Positions 20,835 to 29,297 of a stretch of DNA of 44,464 nucleotides are shown here, in pieces. The translations under genes and the position numbers were made by a program. The stretch is from an uncultured Lachnospiraceae bacterium (GTDB taxonomy: Bacteria; Bacillota; Clostridia; Lachnospirales; Lachnospiraceae): the NCBI GenBank assembly GCA_947628955.1, contig CANRBX010000019.1:1-44464 (forward strand). Reading direction: 5' to 3'. The first letter of the stretch is position 1, and each line of letters begins with the position of its first letter. The notes beneath the pieces are model-generated. The model saw nothing but the letters and a program-made list of their open reading frames with translations. It did no database searches and was not told where the DNA came from.

Positions 20835-23800
20835 ATGTTCGATTACACAAAACTGAGCGACCCCGAATTTTTCAAGGAAAATGTGCTGCCGGCACACTCG
20901 GATCACATCTGTTATCCGTGCATGGAGGATCTGGAAAGGGGAGAAAATCCGTTCCGCTTTTCCCTGAACGGATTCTGGAAATTTTCCTATGGACGGAACC
21001 TGCAGGAGTGCGTGAAGGACTTTGCGTCCCCGGATACCGACTGCCGCGGCTGGGCGGACATCCGCGTGCCGGCGCATATCCAGATGGAGGGCTATGACAT
21101 CCCGTGTTATGTAAACGTACAGTATCCGTGGGACGGCCATGAGCAGATCTGGGCGGGGGAGATCCCGACGCGCTTCAACCCGGTGGCAGGCTATGTGAAA
21201 TATTTTGAGGTGCCGGAGCCGATGCGCGGGAAGCCGCTGTACGTCTCGTTTCAGGGCGTCGAGAGCGGGATGGCGCTCTGGCTGAACGGCCATTATGTCG
21301 GATACAGCGAGGACAGCTTTACGCCGTCGGACTTTGAACTGACCCCTTACGTGCAGCCGGGGGAGAATAAGCTGGCGGTGCAGGTGTTCAAGTGGACGAG
21401 CGGCAGCTGGGCGGAGGATCAGGATTTCTTCCGGTTTTCCGGCATTTTCCGGGACGTGTTTCTGTACACGCGGCCGGAAGTGCATATCGCGGACCTGAAG
21501 ATAAAGACGCTGCTGAATGATACATACGATGCGGCGGATCTGACTGTGGCCGTGCAGGGCTGCGGAGACGGCGAGGTCCGCGTAAGGCTGCAGGAGAGCA
21601 GGACGGAAGAGCATGAGCTTGCGGGGCTTCTGAAATACGGACGCCGCCCGTCTGCGGGCGCGAAGGTTCTGGCAGAGACGTCGTTTGAGCTGAAGGGCGG
21701 GAGCGGGTATCTGAGGCTTCCGGTGAGCGGTTTCCGGCTGTGGAGCGCGGAAGAGCCGAACCTTTACGATCTGATCCTGACGGTGCGCGGCGGTCAGGGA
21801 GAGGTGACGGAGGTGATCTGCGAGCCGGTCGGATTCCGCAGATTTGAGCTGAAGGGCGGGCTGATGTGCCTGAACGGGAAACGGATCGTCTTCAAGGGCG
21901 TCAACCGCCATGAGTTCAGCGGGCGGGCGGGGCGCGTGCCGCAGGAGGATGAGATCCTGCAGGACGTGCTGACGATGAAGCGCCACAACATCAATGCGAT
22001 CCGCACGAGCCATTACCCGAACGACTCGCGGATCTACCGCCTGTGCGACTGCCTGGGGATCTATATGATCGATGAAAACAATATGGAATCCCACGGATCC
22101 TGGGATCCGGTCGCGCGCGGGGCGGGAGAGATCGATCTGGCGGTTCCGGGAGATCACCCGGAGTGGCTGGAGATGATGCTCGACCGGGTCAATTCGATCT
22201 ATCAGCGCGACAAGAACCATCCGGCGGTCCTGATCTGGTCCTGCGGGAACGAGTCGTTCGGAGGACTGGACATCCTGGAGATGTCAAAACGCTTCCGGAC
22301 GCTGGACGACACGCGCCTCGTGCATTATGAGGGCGTGTTCCACGACCGCCGCTATAATGAGACGAGCGATATGGAGAGCCAGATGTATACGCCGGCGGCG
22401 AAGATCAGAGAGTTCCTGGAGCACGACCGGAGCAAGCCGTTCATCTGCTGCGAATACTCGCACGCGATGGGAAATTCCTGCGGAGGGATGGACCGCTATA
22501 CGGATCTGACCGATGAGGAACCGCTGTACCAGGGCGGCTTTATCTGGGATTATGTGGATCAGTCAATCTACAGGAAGGACCGCTACGGGAGAGAATTCCA
22601 GGCATATGGCGGGGACTTCGGCGAGCGGCCCACGGACTACAGCTTCAGCGGAAACGGGATCGTCTACGGGGGAGACCGCACCCCGTCCCCGAAGATGCAG
22701 GAGATCAAGTTCAATTACCAGAATATCTCCGCGGCAGTCACGCGGGACAGGGTTCTGGTGAAAAATAAGAATCTGTTTGTGAATACAGACCGCTATGACT
22801 GTACAGTGACGGTCGAGCGGGACGGGGTGCTGGTCGAGCGGGTGCCTCTGCAGACGGCGGTGGAGCCGCTCTCAGAGAAGGAATATGACCTGCCGTGCAG
22901 CCCTCAGACGCTTGCGGGCGAGTATGTGGTGACCGTGTCATTTGCGCTGAAGGAGGATCTGCCGTGGGCGAAGGCCGGGCATGAGACGGCATTCGGGCAG
23001 GCGGTCTATCAGATCGCCCCGGAGGAGGCCGCCGGCGGCGCGGCGTCCGCTGCGGCAGGCAGCAGGGCGGATCTCCCGGCGGGAAGCCTGTCCGCGGAAT
23101 ACTTTATGCGGGCCGCGCTGAGACGGTCCGGCGCGGGAGCGGAAGGCCGGAAGCACATGGAGGTCGTCCGCGGGAAGCTCAACCTGGGCGTGCACGGGGA
23201 TCATTTTGAAGTGCTGTTCTCGTATCTGAACGGGGGGCTGACCTCGTACCGCTGGGGCGGCGTGGAGATGCTCGAGTCGATCCCGAGGCCGAACTTCTGG
23301 CGCGCTCCGGTCGACAACGACCAGGGCAGCAACATGCCGGGGCGTTATGCGCAGTGGAAGGTCGCCAGCATGTACGTGACGCATAAAGATTTTGAGACGA
23401 ACGCCTGGGTGGAGCCCCTGGTCGAAGAGCACAAAGACAGCGTGACCGTGACCTATACGTATTATCTGCCGACGAGGCCGGCGGCGTCCTGCCAGGTGGC
23501 CTACACGGTGTACGGGGACGGGACGGTGGATGCGTGCCTGACGTACGACCCGGTGCAGGAGCTCGGCGATATGCCGGAATTTGGCATGATAATGAAGATC
23601 AGCGCCGACTACGACCGGCTGGAGTGGTACGGGCCGGGGCCGGAGGAGACGTATGAGGACCGCTGCAGGGGCGGAAAGATCGGCATTTACCGGAACCTGG
23701 TGTCAGAGAATGTGGCGCGCTATATGGAGCCGCAGGAGTGCGGCAACAAGGTGGGCGTGCGCTGGGCGAAGGTCTGTGACCGGAATGGAAGAGGGCTCGT

Positions 23801-24029
23801 GTTCGCCGGGGACCGGATGAATTTCTCGGCCCTGCCCTACACGCCGCACGAGATGGAAAATGCAAGGCACCCGTATGAGCTGCCGCAGGTGCACTACACG
23901 GTGATCCGCGCGGCAAAGCAGCAGATGGGGATCGCGGGGGACAACAGCTGGGGCGCGCGCCCGCACAGAGAGTATCTGCTGGACGTCAGCCGCAGGATGA
24001 AATTCCGTTTCCGCTTCCGCGGGCTGTGA
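20835..24029 (+). CDS. lacZ: Beta-galactosidase, GH2
   Basis: A 1064-residue cytoplasmic beta-galactosidase that splits lactose and related galactosides. The layout matches LacZ: N-terminal sugar-binding sandwich (FRFSLNGFWKFSYG to about residue 215), Ig-like domain, TIM barrel with the acid/base E473 in WSCGNESFGG and nucleophile E540 in CEYSHAMGNS, and the C-terminal Bgal_small domain (RPNFWRAPVDNDQGSNMPGR). An Ala/Gly-rich linker occurs near residue 735. The reading frame is open far upstream, but AAGGAGGAG before the ATG at 20835 fixes the start. There is no signal peptide, so it acts on imported sugar. Confidence 0.97.
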   Translation: MFDYTKLSDPEFFKENVLPAHSDHICYPCMEDLERGENPFRFSLNGFWKFSYGRNLQECVKDFASPDTDCRGWADIRVPAHIQMEGYDIPCYVNVQYPWDGHEQIWAGEIPTRFNPVAGYVKYFEVPEPMRGKPLYVSFQGVESGMALWLNGHYVGYSEDSFTPSDFELTPYVQPGENKLAVQVFKWTSGSWAEDQDFFRFSGIFRDVFLYTRPEVHIADLKIKTLLNDTYDAADLTVAVQGCGDGEVRVRLQESRTEEHELAGLLKYGRRPSAGAKVLAETSFELKGGSGYLRLPVSGFRLWSAEEPNLYDLILTVRGGQGEVTEVICEPVGFRRFELKGGLMCLNGKRIVFKGVNRHEFSGRAGRVPQEDEILQDVLTMKRHNINAIRTSHYPNDSRIYRLCDCLGIYMIDENNMESHGSWDPVARGAGEIDLAVPGDHPEWLEMMLDRVNSIYQRDKNHPAVLIWSCGNESFGGLDILEMSKRFRTLDDTRLVHYEGVFHDRRYNETSDMESQMYTPAAKIREFLEHDRSKPFICCEYSHAMGNSCGGMDRYTDLTDEEPLYQGGFIWDYVDQSIYRKDRYGREFQAYGGDFGERPTDYSFSGNGIVYGGDRTPSPKMQEIKFNYQNISAAVTRDRVLVKNKNLFVNTDRYDCTVTVERDGVLVERVPLQTAVEPLSEKEYDLPCSPQTLAGEYVVTVSFALKEDLPWAKAGHETAFGQAVYQIAPEEAAGGAASAAAGSRADLPAGSLSAEYFMRAALRRSGAGAEGRKHMEVVRGKLNLGVHGDHFEVLFSYLNGGLTSYRWGGVEMLESIPRPNFWRAPVDNDQGSNMPGRYAQWKVASMYVTHKDFETNAWVEPLVEEHKDSVTVTYTYYLPTRPAASCQVAYTVYGDGTVDACLTYDPVQELGDMPEFGMIMKISADYDRLEWYGPGPEETYEDRCRGGKIGIYRNLVSENVARYMEPQECGNKVGVRWAKVCDRNGRGLVFAGDRMNFSALPYTPHEMENARHPYELPQVHYTVIRAAKQQMGIAGDNSWGARPHREYLLDVSRRMKFRFRFRGL

Positions 24030-24081
24030 GGCTAACCCTCCGGGGTCAGAGACTGCCTTTATGGGCGAAGATGAAAGAAAC

Positions 24082-24115
24082 AGAAAAAGAGGGGCTGACA
24101 GCCCCTCTCTGTTTT
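24082..24115. terminator. Bidirectional terminator between lacZ and the DUF4358 gene
   Basis: AGAGGGGCT (24088-24096) pairs with AGCCCCTCT (24100-24108); TTTT follows on the plus strand and an A run precedes it. It serves the two convergent genes. Confidence 0.88.
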
Positions 24116-24153
24116 GCTCTGGTATTGCTCTGATCCGTTTGATCCGGGCCGGC

Positions 24154-24621
24154 TCAGAAACCATAGCCCTTGAGTATTTCTTCTGCCTTGTCCGGATCGT
24201 CGCAGACGCACAGCACGGTGTAGGCGCCGGCGCTTTTAATGATGGCGCCGTCGAGCCTTGAGACCTCCGCCTCGTTGTAGGAAGCGTACAGGTCGGACTG
24301 ATTGCCGACCCTCGTCTGGAGCAGCTTTTCGATATCGCCGGTACTGCCGGCGTCCTTCGACTGAATGACGGCGATCTCGCAGGCCGTTGTGCCGGAGCTT
24401 GCGTAGGCGACGGCGGAGGCGACGTCGTCCGGCTCATAGAAATAGATGGAGGCCAGCATATCCGGTGCGGTCTCTGTGAGTGAGTCGGAGGTCACGGTCG
24501 CAAGCAGCTCTTCTGCCAGCTTTTCCATATCGACGGATACCTCCTTTTCTTTTTTGCCGCCGCATGCAGTCAGGCACAGCGCCATGACCGCAATGAGGAA
24601 CAGAAGTGTCCATTTCTTCAT
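24154..24621 (-). CDS. DUF4358 lipoprotein
   Basis: A 155-residue lipoprotein with signal LLFLIAVMALCLTAC (lipobox LTAC) followed by a Lys/Glu-rich linker. The DUF4358 domain is recognisable by MEKLAEELLATV, YFYEPDDVASAVAYASSGTT, AEVSRLDGAIIKSAGAYTVL and the final CDDPDKAEEILKGYG. The function of DUF4358 is not known; such proteins often lie near surface polysaccharide acyl-modification genes. The ATG at 24621 follows GGGAGAAACTGATC. It is in an operon with the SGNH hydrolase 22 bases upstream. Confidence 0.88.
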   Translation of the reverse strand: MKKWTLLFLIAVMALCLTACGGKKEKEVSVDMEKLAEELLATVTSDSLTETAPDMLASIYFYEPDDVASAVAYASSGTTACEIAVIQSKDAGSTGDIEKLLQTRVGNQSDLYASYNEAEVSRLDGAIIKSAGAYTVLCVCDDPDKAEEILKGYGF

Positions 24622-24643
24622 GATCAGTTTCTCCCTTCGTGTA

Positions 24644-25678
24644 TTAAGCATTATTTGTATCTTCCTCGGTCTCGGCAGTCTCCCCGGTTTCGGTCTCATC
24701 GGGTTCCGGCTGAACCTCTATGTAGTGATTCTTCAGGTAATTCAGCATCTGCTTGCAGTAATCGGCGTACAGATGAACGCCGTCACTGGATGCGCCGTCG
24801 ATGAGGGAACCATAGCCGCTTGTGAGGAATTCGTTGAAATCCAGGTAATGGTAGCCTTCTTCTTCACAGATCTCGAGCAGAATGGAGTTGATTTTGTCCA
24901 CGTTTGCATTGTTGACGTACTCGGTGGAGGCCACGCGCGACTCATCTACATAGATCACGCTGCAGACATAGATGAGCGCGTCCGGCTGGATCTCCTGGAA
25001 GCGCTGCGTGACCTTGACAAAGCCGTCGCGGAAGGAATTCCAGTCATATTCGCCCAGGTCATTCGTGCCGAGCATAATGTAGATTTTGCTGTAATGCCCG
25101 CCGGAGAGCGCAGCGGCAACCGTGATATTTCCCTCAGGCGTCGAGATGATGGGATCGCTCGCCATCGATGAGAGGGACATGCCCACGCTTGTGAAAAATC
25201 GTCCCTGTGTGATGCCGGAGGCATTCCGGAAGCCTTCCATCCTGGAATCCCCGATGAACACCGCGTCGGAGAAATAGGAATCGTCTACGCTGGTGTCTGC
25301 CTTCGGGACGATGGCCGTACTGTCGGGGTCTGACACCGTGGGCAGAAACTCAGGCTCTGCCGGAGCGGCGGCCTGCTCGGAAAAATTGCCGGGAAGGCCG
25401 GCAAGTGTCGTCTCGCCGGACGAAGAGACAGGTCTGGCGGAAGAGGCGGTATCGGAATTTCCGTTCTCGTTTTCGGTCTCCGACGACGCGGAATCGGTCA
25501 CCGTATTGGCCGTCCTGGAGGAATCGACACTGGCGGTCTCCCCCGCGTAGGAGCGGTAATTGAACATTGTGTAGATCAGCCGTCCTTCAAAAATGACGAT
25601 CACCAGGACAACTGTGAGGAGCAGATTCAGGACAAGCCTGTCGTGTTTTTTCCTACGTGTGCGCTTTTGTGGCTTCAT
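24644..25678 (-). CDS. Membrane-anchored SGNH/GDSL hydrolase
   Basis: A 344-residue type II membrane protein: a basic cytoplasmic start, one helix (LVLNLLLTVVLVIVIFEG), a Ser/Thr/Glu-rich disordered stalk to about residue 130, then the hydrolase domain. Its catalytic blocks are FIGDSRMEG (S145), MLGTND (N206) and SSDGVH (D299, H302). It probably removes or transfers an acyl group on an envelope polymer or carbohydrate. An Asp/Glu-rich tail ends the protein. It shares a transcript with the DUF4358 lipoprotein. The MBOAT O-acyltransferase that often accompanies such a pair is not in the window. Confidence 0.88.
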   Translation of the reverse strand: MKPQKRTRRKKHDRLVLNLLLTVVLVIVIFEGRLIYTMFNYRSYAGETASVDSSRTANTVTDSASSETENENGNSDTASSARPVSSSGETTLAGLPGNFSEQAAAPAEPEFLPTVSDPDSTAIVPKADTSVDDSYFSDAVFIGDSRMEGFRNASGITQGRFFTSVGMSLSSMASDPIISTPEGNITVAAALSGGHYSKIYIMLGTNDLGEYDWNSFRDGFVKVTQRFQEIQPDALIYVCSVIYVDESRVASTEYVNNANVDKINSILLEICEEEGYHYLDFNEFLTSGYGSLIDGASSDGVHLYADYCKQMLNYLKNHYIEVQPEPDETETGETAETEEDTNNA

Positions 25679-25821
25679 AAGCAGATTATCTCCCGTATCA
25701 TATGATTTTGTACCTGTCCGTGCCGAAGCGTGCCTGCAGAAGCGCCGGACAGATATCGGACTCTTTAAAATGATATGCAGAAACCCTCACATCATGATAT
25801 GAAAAAGAAAATACCTTACTT

Positions 25822-25849
25822 ATTATATAATAAACAGTGACAAAGTCAA
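25822..25849 (-). promoter_or_regulatory. Promoter of the SGNH-DUF4358 operon
   Basis: On the minus strand TTGACT (25849-25844), a 16-base spacer and TATAAT (25827-25822). The transcript would have a leader of about 135 bases before the ATG at 25678. Confidence 0.75.
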
Positions 25850-26019
25850 GCGCTTATGAGACAATTCCGGCAAGACCGGAGAAGGGGAGGCACGGTGCCG
25901 AACAGCGGGCAGAGCAGGGGCCGGGCAGGGGCAAAAGAATGCCTGTCCGGATCCCGGAAGCTGTGAAAAAGGCTTCGGAGGGGATGCCGGGCAGGCACTG
26001 CCGTTTCCTGTGACAGCGG

Positions 26020-26081
26020 ATATGCCGCGTTTAGCAGACATGCCGTTTTAGTGTATATGCCGCTGTTCTGCGGACATGCCG
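26020..26081. repeat. Four iterated RYATGCCG octamers after htpG
   Basis: ATATGCCG (26020), ACATGCCG (26038), ATATGCCG (26055) and ACATGCCG (26074) alternate at 17-19 base spacing and end exactly at the htpG stop. The rest of the 403-base gap 25679-26081 holds the SGNH promoter and no gene I can support. Confidence 0.7.
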
Positions 26082-28226
26082 TCAGTTCGCGAACATCATC
26101 AGGATCTCATTGCTCCGGGCGATGAACTTTGTCATTGCCTCCGGCTCAAGCGGCCTGTTCGAGATCATGGCCAGGTCATAGAGCTGCTCGCAGATCATCG
26201 GAGTCTTTTCGGAATCCGCGTGCTGCGCGACGTACTGCACCAGCTTGTTGTTCGCGTTCAGGATCAGGGTCTCGTCGCCGCCGAACATGGACGGATCCAT
26301 GCCGTACATATTGTACATCTTCATCATTTCCTGCATACGGCGGCTTTCCTCGGAGAGTGTGATCATGGAAGAGACGCTGGCATTTTTGAGCTTTTCCACC
26401 TTCACGGTCAGCTTCTCTTTGCCGAGCGCCTTGCGGAAGGTCTCCGTCAGAGTGTCGACCGTCTCCTTCGGGGTCTCGGCGCTGTCGTCCTCCTTGACGG
26501 ACTCTGTGACATCCGCGTCGATGCGTTGGAACTTGATCTCATCGTTGAGCTGCTCCATGTGGGAGATGAATGCGGTGTCGATGTTATGGCGCAGGATGAC
26601 CGCGTCGAGGCCGGCTTCGCGGAACATATTGATGTACTGGCTCTGCTGCACCTCATCCGTCACGTAGTAGATGGTCGTCTTTTCTTTCTCCTTTTCCTCC
26701 GCATCGTCAGCTTCCGCCGTTTCGCCCTCTGCGGAAGCGTCTGCCTGTGCCGTTTCGTCCTTCGCGGAAGCGTCTGCCTGTGCGCCTGCATCCTCTGCGG
26801 CTGACTCTGCGCCGGCTTCGGCCGCCTCGCCGCCTCCTGTCTTTCTGATCTCTTCCAGGAGATCCTTCAGCGTCAGGTACTTGCCGTCGAGATTCTTGTA
26901 GAGCACGTAGTCCATGATCTTCTCGCCGAACTTGCTGTCGCGGATGCAGCCGTACTTGATGAACGGGCTGATGTCGTCCCAGTATTTCTCATAACTTTCA
27001 CGCTCGGTCTTGCACATGCCGGAGAGCTTGTCCGCAACCTTCTTTGTGATGTAGTCTGAGATCTTCTTTACAAATCCGTCGTTCTGCAGGGCGGAGCGGG
27101 AGACGTTCAGCGGCAGGTCCGGGCAGTCGATCACGCCCTTCAGGAGCATCAGGAATTCCGGGATCACTTCCTTGATATTGTCCGCGATGAACACCTGATT
27201 GTTGTAGAGCTTGATCTTGCCCTCGATCGAGTCGTACTCGGTGTTGATCTTCGGGAAGTAGAGGATGCCCTTTAAATTGAACGGATAGTCCATATTCAGA
27301 TGGATCCAGAAAAGCGGCTCCTTGTAATCGAGGAAGACCTTGCGGTAAAACTCGCGGTATTCTTCTTCGGTGCAGTCATTCGGATGCTTTGCCCACAGCG
27401 GGTGCGTATCGCTGATCGACACCGGGCGCTTGTTGATCTTGACGCGGTCGCGCGCGGGAGAGACCTCGACGACTTCTTTTTCGCCGTTTTCATTCTCCTT
27501 TTCCTCGGTTTTCGCGTCTTCGTGGATGCGCTCTACGATCACATCGTCGTCGCGCAGCTCGTCCTCGTCGATCGTCTCATACTGCTGCTCGGCATTCGCC
27601 TTTGAGAGGAAGATCTCGACCGGCATGAAGGAGCAGTATTTCTCGAGGACCTCGCGCATCCGGTACTCGTTTGCAAACTCTACGCTGTCCTCCCCGAGGA
27701 AGAGCGTGATCTCTGTGCCGACCCTGCTGCAGGAGCCTTCCTCGATCGTGTAATCGGTGCCGCCGTCGCACTCCCAGTGTACCGGAACGGCGCCTTCCTT
27801 ATAAGAAAGCGTATCGATGTGCACCTCGTCGGCCACCATGAAAGCGGAGTAGAAGCCGAGGCCGAAATGCCCGATGATCTCATCGTCAGTCGTCTTATCC
27901 TTATATTTCTCAAGAAAATCGGTCGCGCCGGAGAATGCGATCTGGGTGATGTATTCCTCCACCTCGTCGGCGGTCATGCCCAGGCCGTTGTCGATGAATT
28001 TCAGCGTCTTCTCCTCGGGGTTCACGATAACTTCGATGCGCTTTTTGTAATCGTCCGGATACGTGTACTCGCCCATCATCTCAAGCTTGGAGAGCTTCGA
28101 GATCGCGTCACAGCCATTTGAGACCATCTCACGGACAAAGATGTCATGATCAGAATACAGCCATTTTTTTATGATTGGAAATATGTTCTCACTGTTAATA
28201 GAAAGATTTCCTGTTCGCTTGCTCAT
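26082..28226 (-). CDS. htpG: HSP90-family chaperone HtpG
   Basis: A 714-residue cytosolic chaperone ATPase. The GHKL domain has EMVSNGCDAISKL, FIDNGLGMTADE and HFGLGFYSAFMVAD; the middle domain includes GVIDCPDLPLNVSRSALQND. The C-terminal dimerisation domain runs to the end. Two Ala/Glu-rich low-complexity stretches stand out: one near residue 225 (EDAKTEEKENENGEKEVVEV) and a longer one at about 463-515 with an 11-residue repeat (ETAQADASA units). These make it longer than typical HtpG. It is monocistronic, with promoter and CIRCE upstream. Confidence 0.96.
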   Translation of the reverse strand: MSKRTGNLSINSENIFPIIKKWLYSDHDIFVREMVSNGCDAISKLSKLEMMGEYTYPDDYKKRIEVIVNPEEKTLKFIDNGLGMTADEVEEYITQIAFSGATDFLEKYKDKTTDDEIIGHFGLGFYSAFMVADEVHIDTLSYKEGAVPVHWECDGGTDYTIEEGSCSRVGTEITLFLGEDSVEFANEYRMREVLEKYCSFMPVEIFLSKANAEQQYETIDEDELRDDDVIVERIHEDAKTEEKENENGEKEVVEVSPARDRVKINKRPVSISDTHPLWAKHPNDCTEEEYREFYRKVFLDYKEPLFWIHLNMDYPFNLKGILYFPKINTEYDSIEGKIKLYNNQVFIADNIKEVIPEFLMLLKGVIDCPDLPLNVSRSALQNDGFVKKISDYITKKVADKLSGMCKTERESYEKYWDDISPFIKYGCIRDSKFGEKIMDYVLYKNLDGKYLTLKDLLEEIRKTGGGEAAEAGAESAAEDAGAQADASAKDETAQADASAEGETAEADDAEEKEKEKTTIYYVTDEVQQSQYINMFREAGLDAVILRHNIDTAFISHMEQLNDEIKFQRIDADVTESVKEDDSAETPKETVDTLTETFRKALGKEKLTVKVEKLKNASVSSMITLSEESRRMQEMMKMYNMYGMDPSMFGGDETLILNANNKLVQYVAQHADSEKTPMICEQLYDLAMISNRPLEPEAMTKFIARSNEILMMFAN
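26731..26783. repeat. 33-bp repeat inside htpG
   Basis: The 20-base block GCGGAAGCGTCTGCCTGTGC is present at 26731-26750 and again at 26764-26783. It encodes an 11-residue repeat in the Ala/Glu-rich insertion of HtpG. Confidence 0.85.
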
Positions 28227-28266
28227 TTGGCAACATCTCCTTCAAAAGATTTATTTATGATTCCAT

Positions 28267-28295
28267 ATCTTAATACGTTCCTGTAAAAAAGTCAA
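28267..28295 (-). promoter_or_regulatory. htpG promoter
   Basis: On the minus strand TTGACT (28295-28290), a 17-base spacer and TAAGAT (28272-28267), about 40 bases before the ATG. Confidence 0.8.
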
Positions 28296-28302
28296 GAAAA
28301 AA

Positions 28303-28329
28303 TTAGCACTCGATTATGGTGAGTGCTGA
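28303..28329. promoter_or_regulatory. CIRCE operator (HrcA site)
   Basis: TTAGCACTC (28303-28311), nine bases, GAGTGCTGA (28321-28329): the CIRCE consensus with one mismatch. It lies just upstream of the htpG -35 box, so htpG is expected to be in the HrcA heat-shock regulon. Confidence 0.92.
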
Positions 28330-28511
28330 CAAAATGCTGCTGAATCATTTTCCTACGGCCTCAGCAGCAAGTGCTTCGGCCTGGTCTGAACAGTGATGTT
28401 GGGGTCAAATGATGCCATACGGATTGTTCCGTGCTGCGCACTCCCACAATCCTGCCCAACATTCGGAATTCATGGGGCCCCTGCCCCACTTCTTCCTCAT
28501 GTTTGGGCGGG

Positions 28512-28569
28512 TCATTAAGTCATAAAACCACTTCTGCGCAAGCGCATCGTGGTTTATGACTTTTGCCCC
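28512..28569. repeat. Repeat element C1
   Basis: TCATTAA, then GTCATAAAACCAC (28519-28531) pairing with GTGGTTTATGAC (28549-28560), then TTTTGCCCC. It matches 30149-30204. The remainder of the gap 28330-28511 has no gene I can support; a minus-strand frame through it looks like a by-product of the repeat. Confidence 0.75.
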
Positions 28570-28579
28570 TGGCATCATA

Positions 28580-29077
28580 TCATGTGAATGGAATTTCCTC
28601 CCTGCGGAAAAATCTGGCGAGCATCTCGTCCCAGGCGTGCTCGAGGGATCTGTCGGGAGAAAAAATGCGCAGGGAGACGCCGCTCGTGCAGGTGAGTGAG
28701 GAGCCGTCAAAACGAAGGTTCAAAAAGAGGCCGGCGACGTCTTCCGCACGCAGAGATACGCCGGACTGCGCGATGAGGCTTTCCACGTTGTGCGGGGCAA
28801 GCCGGAAGACAATGCGCAGGGAGAGGGGCGTGTTTTTCCCCCTCGTGAGCTCAAAAAAGAGAGGACGGACGCGCTTCCACAGCGTGTAGCCGCATTTTTC
28901 CGTGGTCAGGAGCTCCGCCTCGGCGCTGCCGAGGTACTCCGGATGAAACGTCCCGTCGATGTGGAAGGAGGCGTACGTCGTGATCGACGCCTCGGAGAGC
29001 AGAAAGGTGTCAAATACCTCTCCGACCAGCAGCTTTTTCATAAAATCACGTGTGTCCTGAATGTGATAAGAGCGCAA
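28580..29077 (-). CDS. DUF5721 family protein
   Basis: A 165-residue soluble protein of the DUF5721 group, found in Lachnospiraceae and relatives, function unknown. Recognisable stretches are DTRDFMKKLLVGEVFDTFLL, ITTYASFHIDGTFHPEYL, LWKRVRPLFFELTRGKNTPL and SLRIVFRLAPHNVESLI. The TTG at 29077 is taken as start because GGAGG lies eight bases upstream and the N-terminus then matches the family. It is a single gene, divergent from degV. Confidence 0.85.
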   Translation of the reverse strand: MRSYHIQDTRDFMKKLLVGEVFDTFLLSEASITTYASFHIDGTFHPEYLGSAEAELLTTEKCGYTLWKRVRPLFFELTRGKNTPLSLRIVFRLAPHNVESLIAQSGVSLRAEDVAGLFLNLRFDGSSLTCTSGVSLRIFSPDRSLEHAWDEMLARFFRREEIPFT

Positions 29078-29193
29078 AACAGTTTCCTCCCTGCAGGCCG
29101 CATTTGTAGAGATATCCGGCGGCCGTGCTATGATTATACAGGATGACGGAAAGGTCTGGCAACTGAATTGTGGTGTTCGGGGTCAATTTTCTC

Positions 29194-29222
29194 TTTTCAA
29201 ATGCAGATAATTGTGTTAAAAT
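29194..29222 (+). promoter_or_regulatory. Probable degV promoter
   Basis: TTTTCA (29194-29199), 17 bases, TAAAAT (29217-29222). The -35 box is moderate. Confidence 0.5.
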
Positions 29223-29297
29223 AATCTGGTAATCAATACTATGTCAGATGTTTTTAAAAAACATTTTGCATTTGGTCTTTCATACCGGGAGGTTGCC

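Noticed and set aside
25823-26041. A small minus-strand ORF downstream of htpG
   Set aside because: Pro/Ser-rich random-like translation, no ribosome site, and it overlaps the SGNH promoter.
28405-28710. A minus-strand 101-codon frame through repeat C1
   Set aside because: Its end lies in the repeat and its start inside the DUF5721 gene; no ribosome site and no family seen, so probably a by-product of the repeat.
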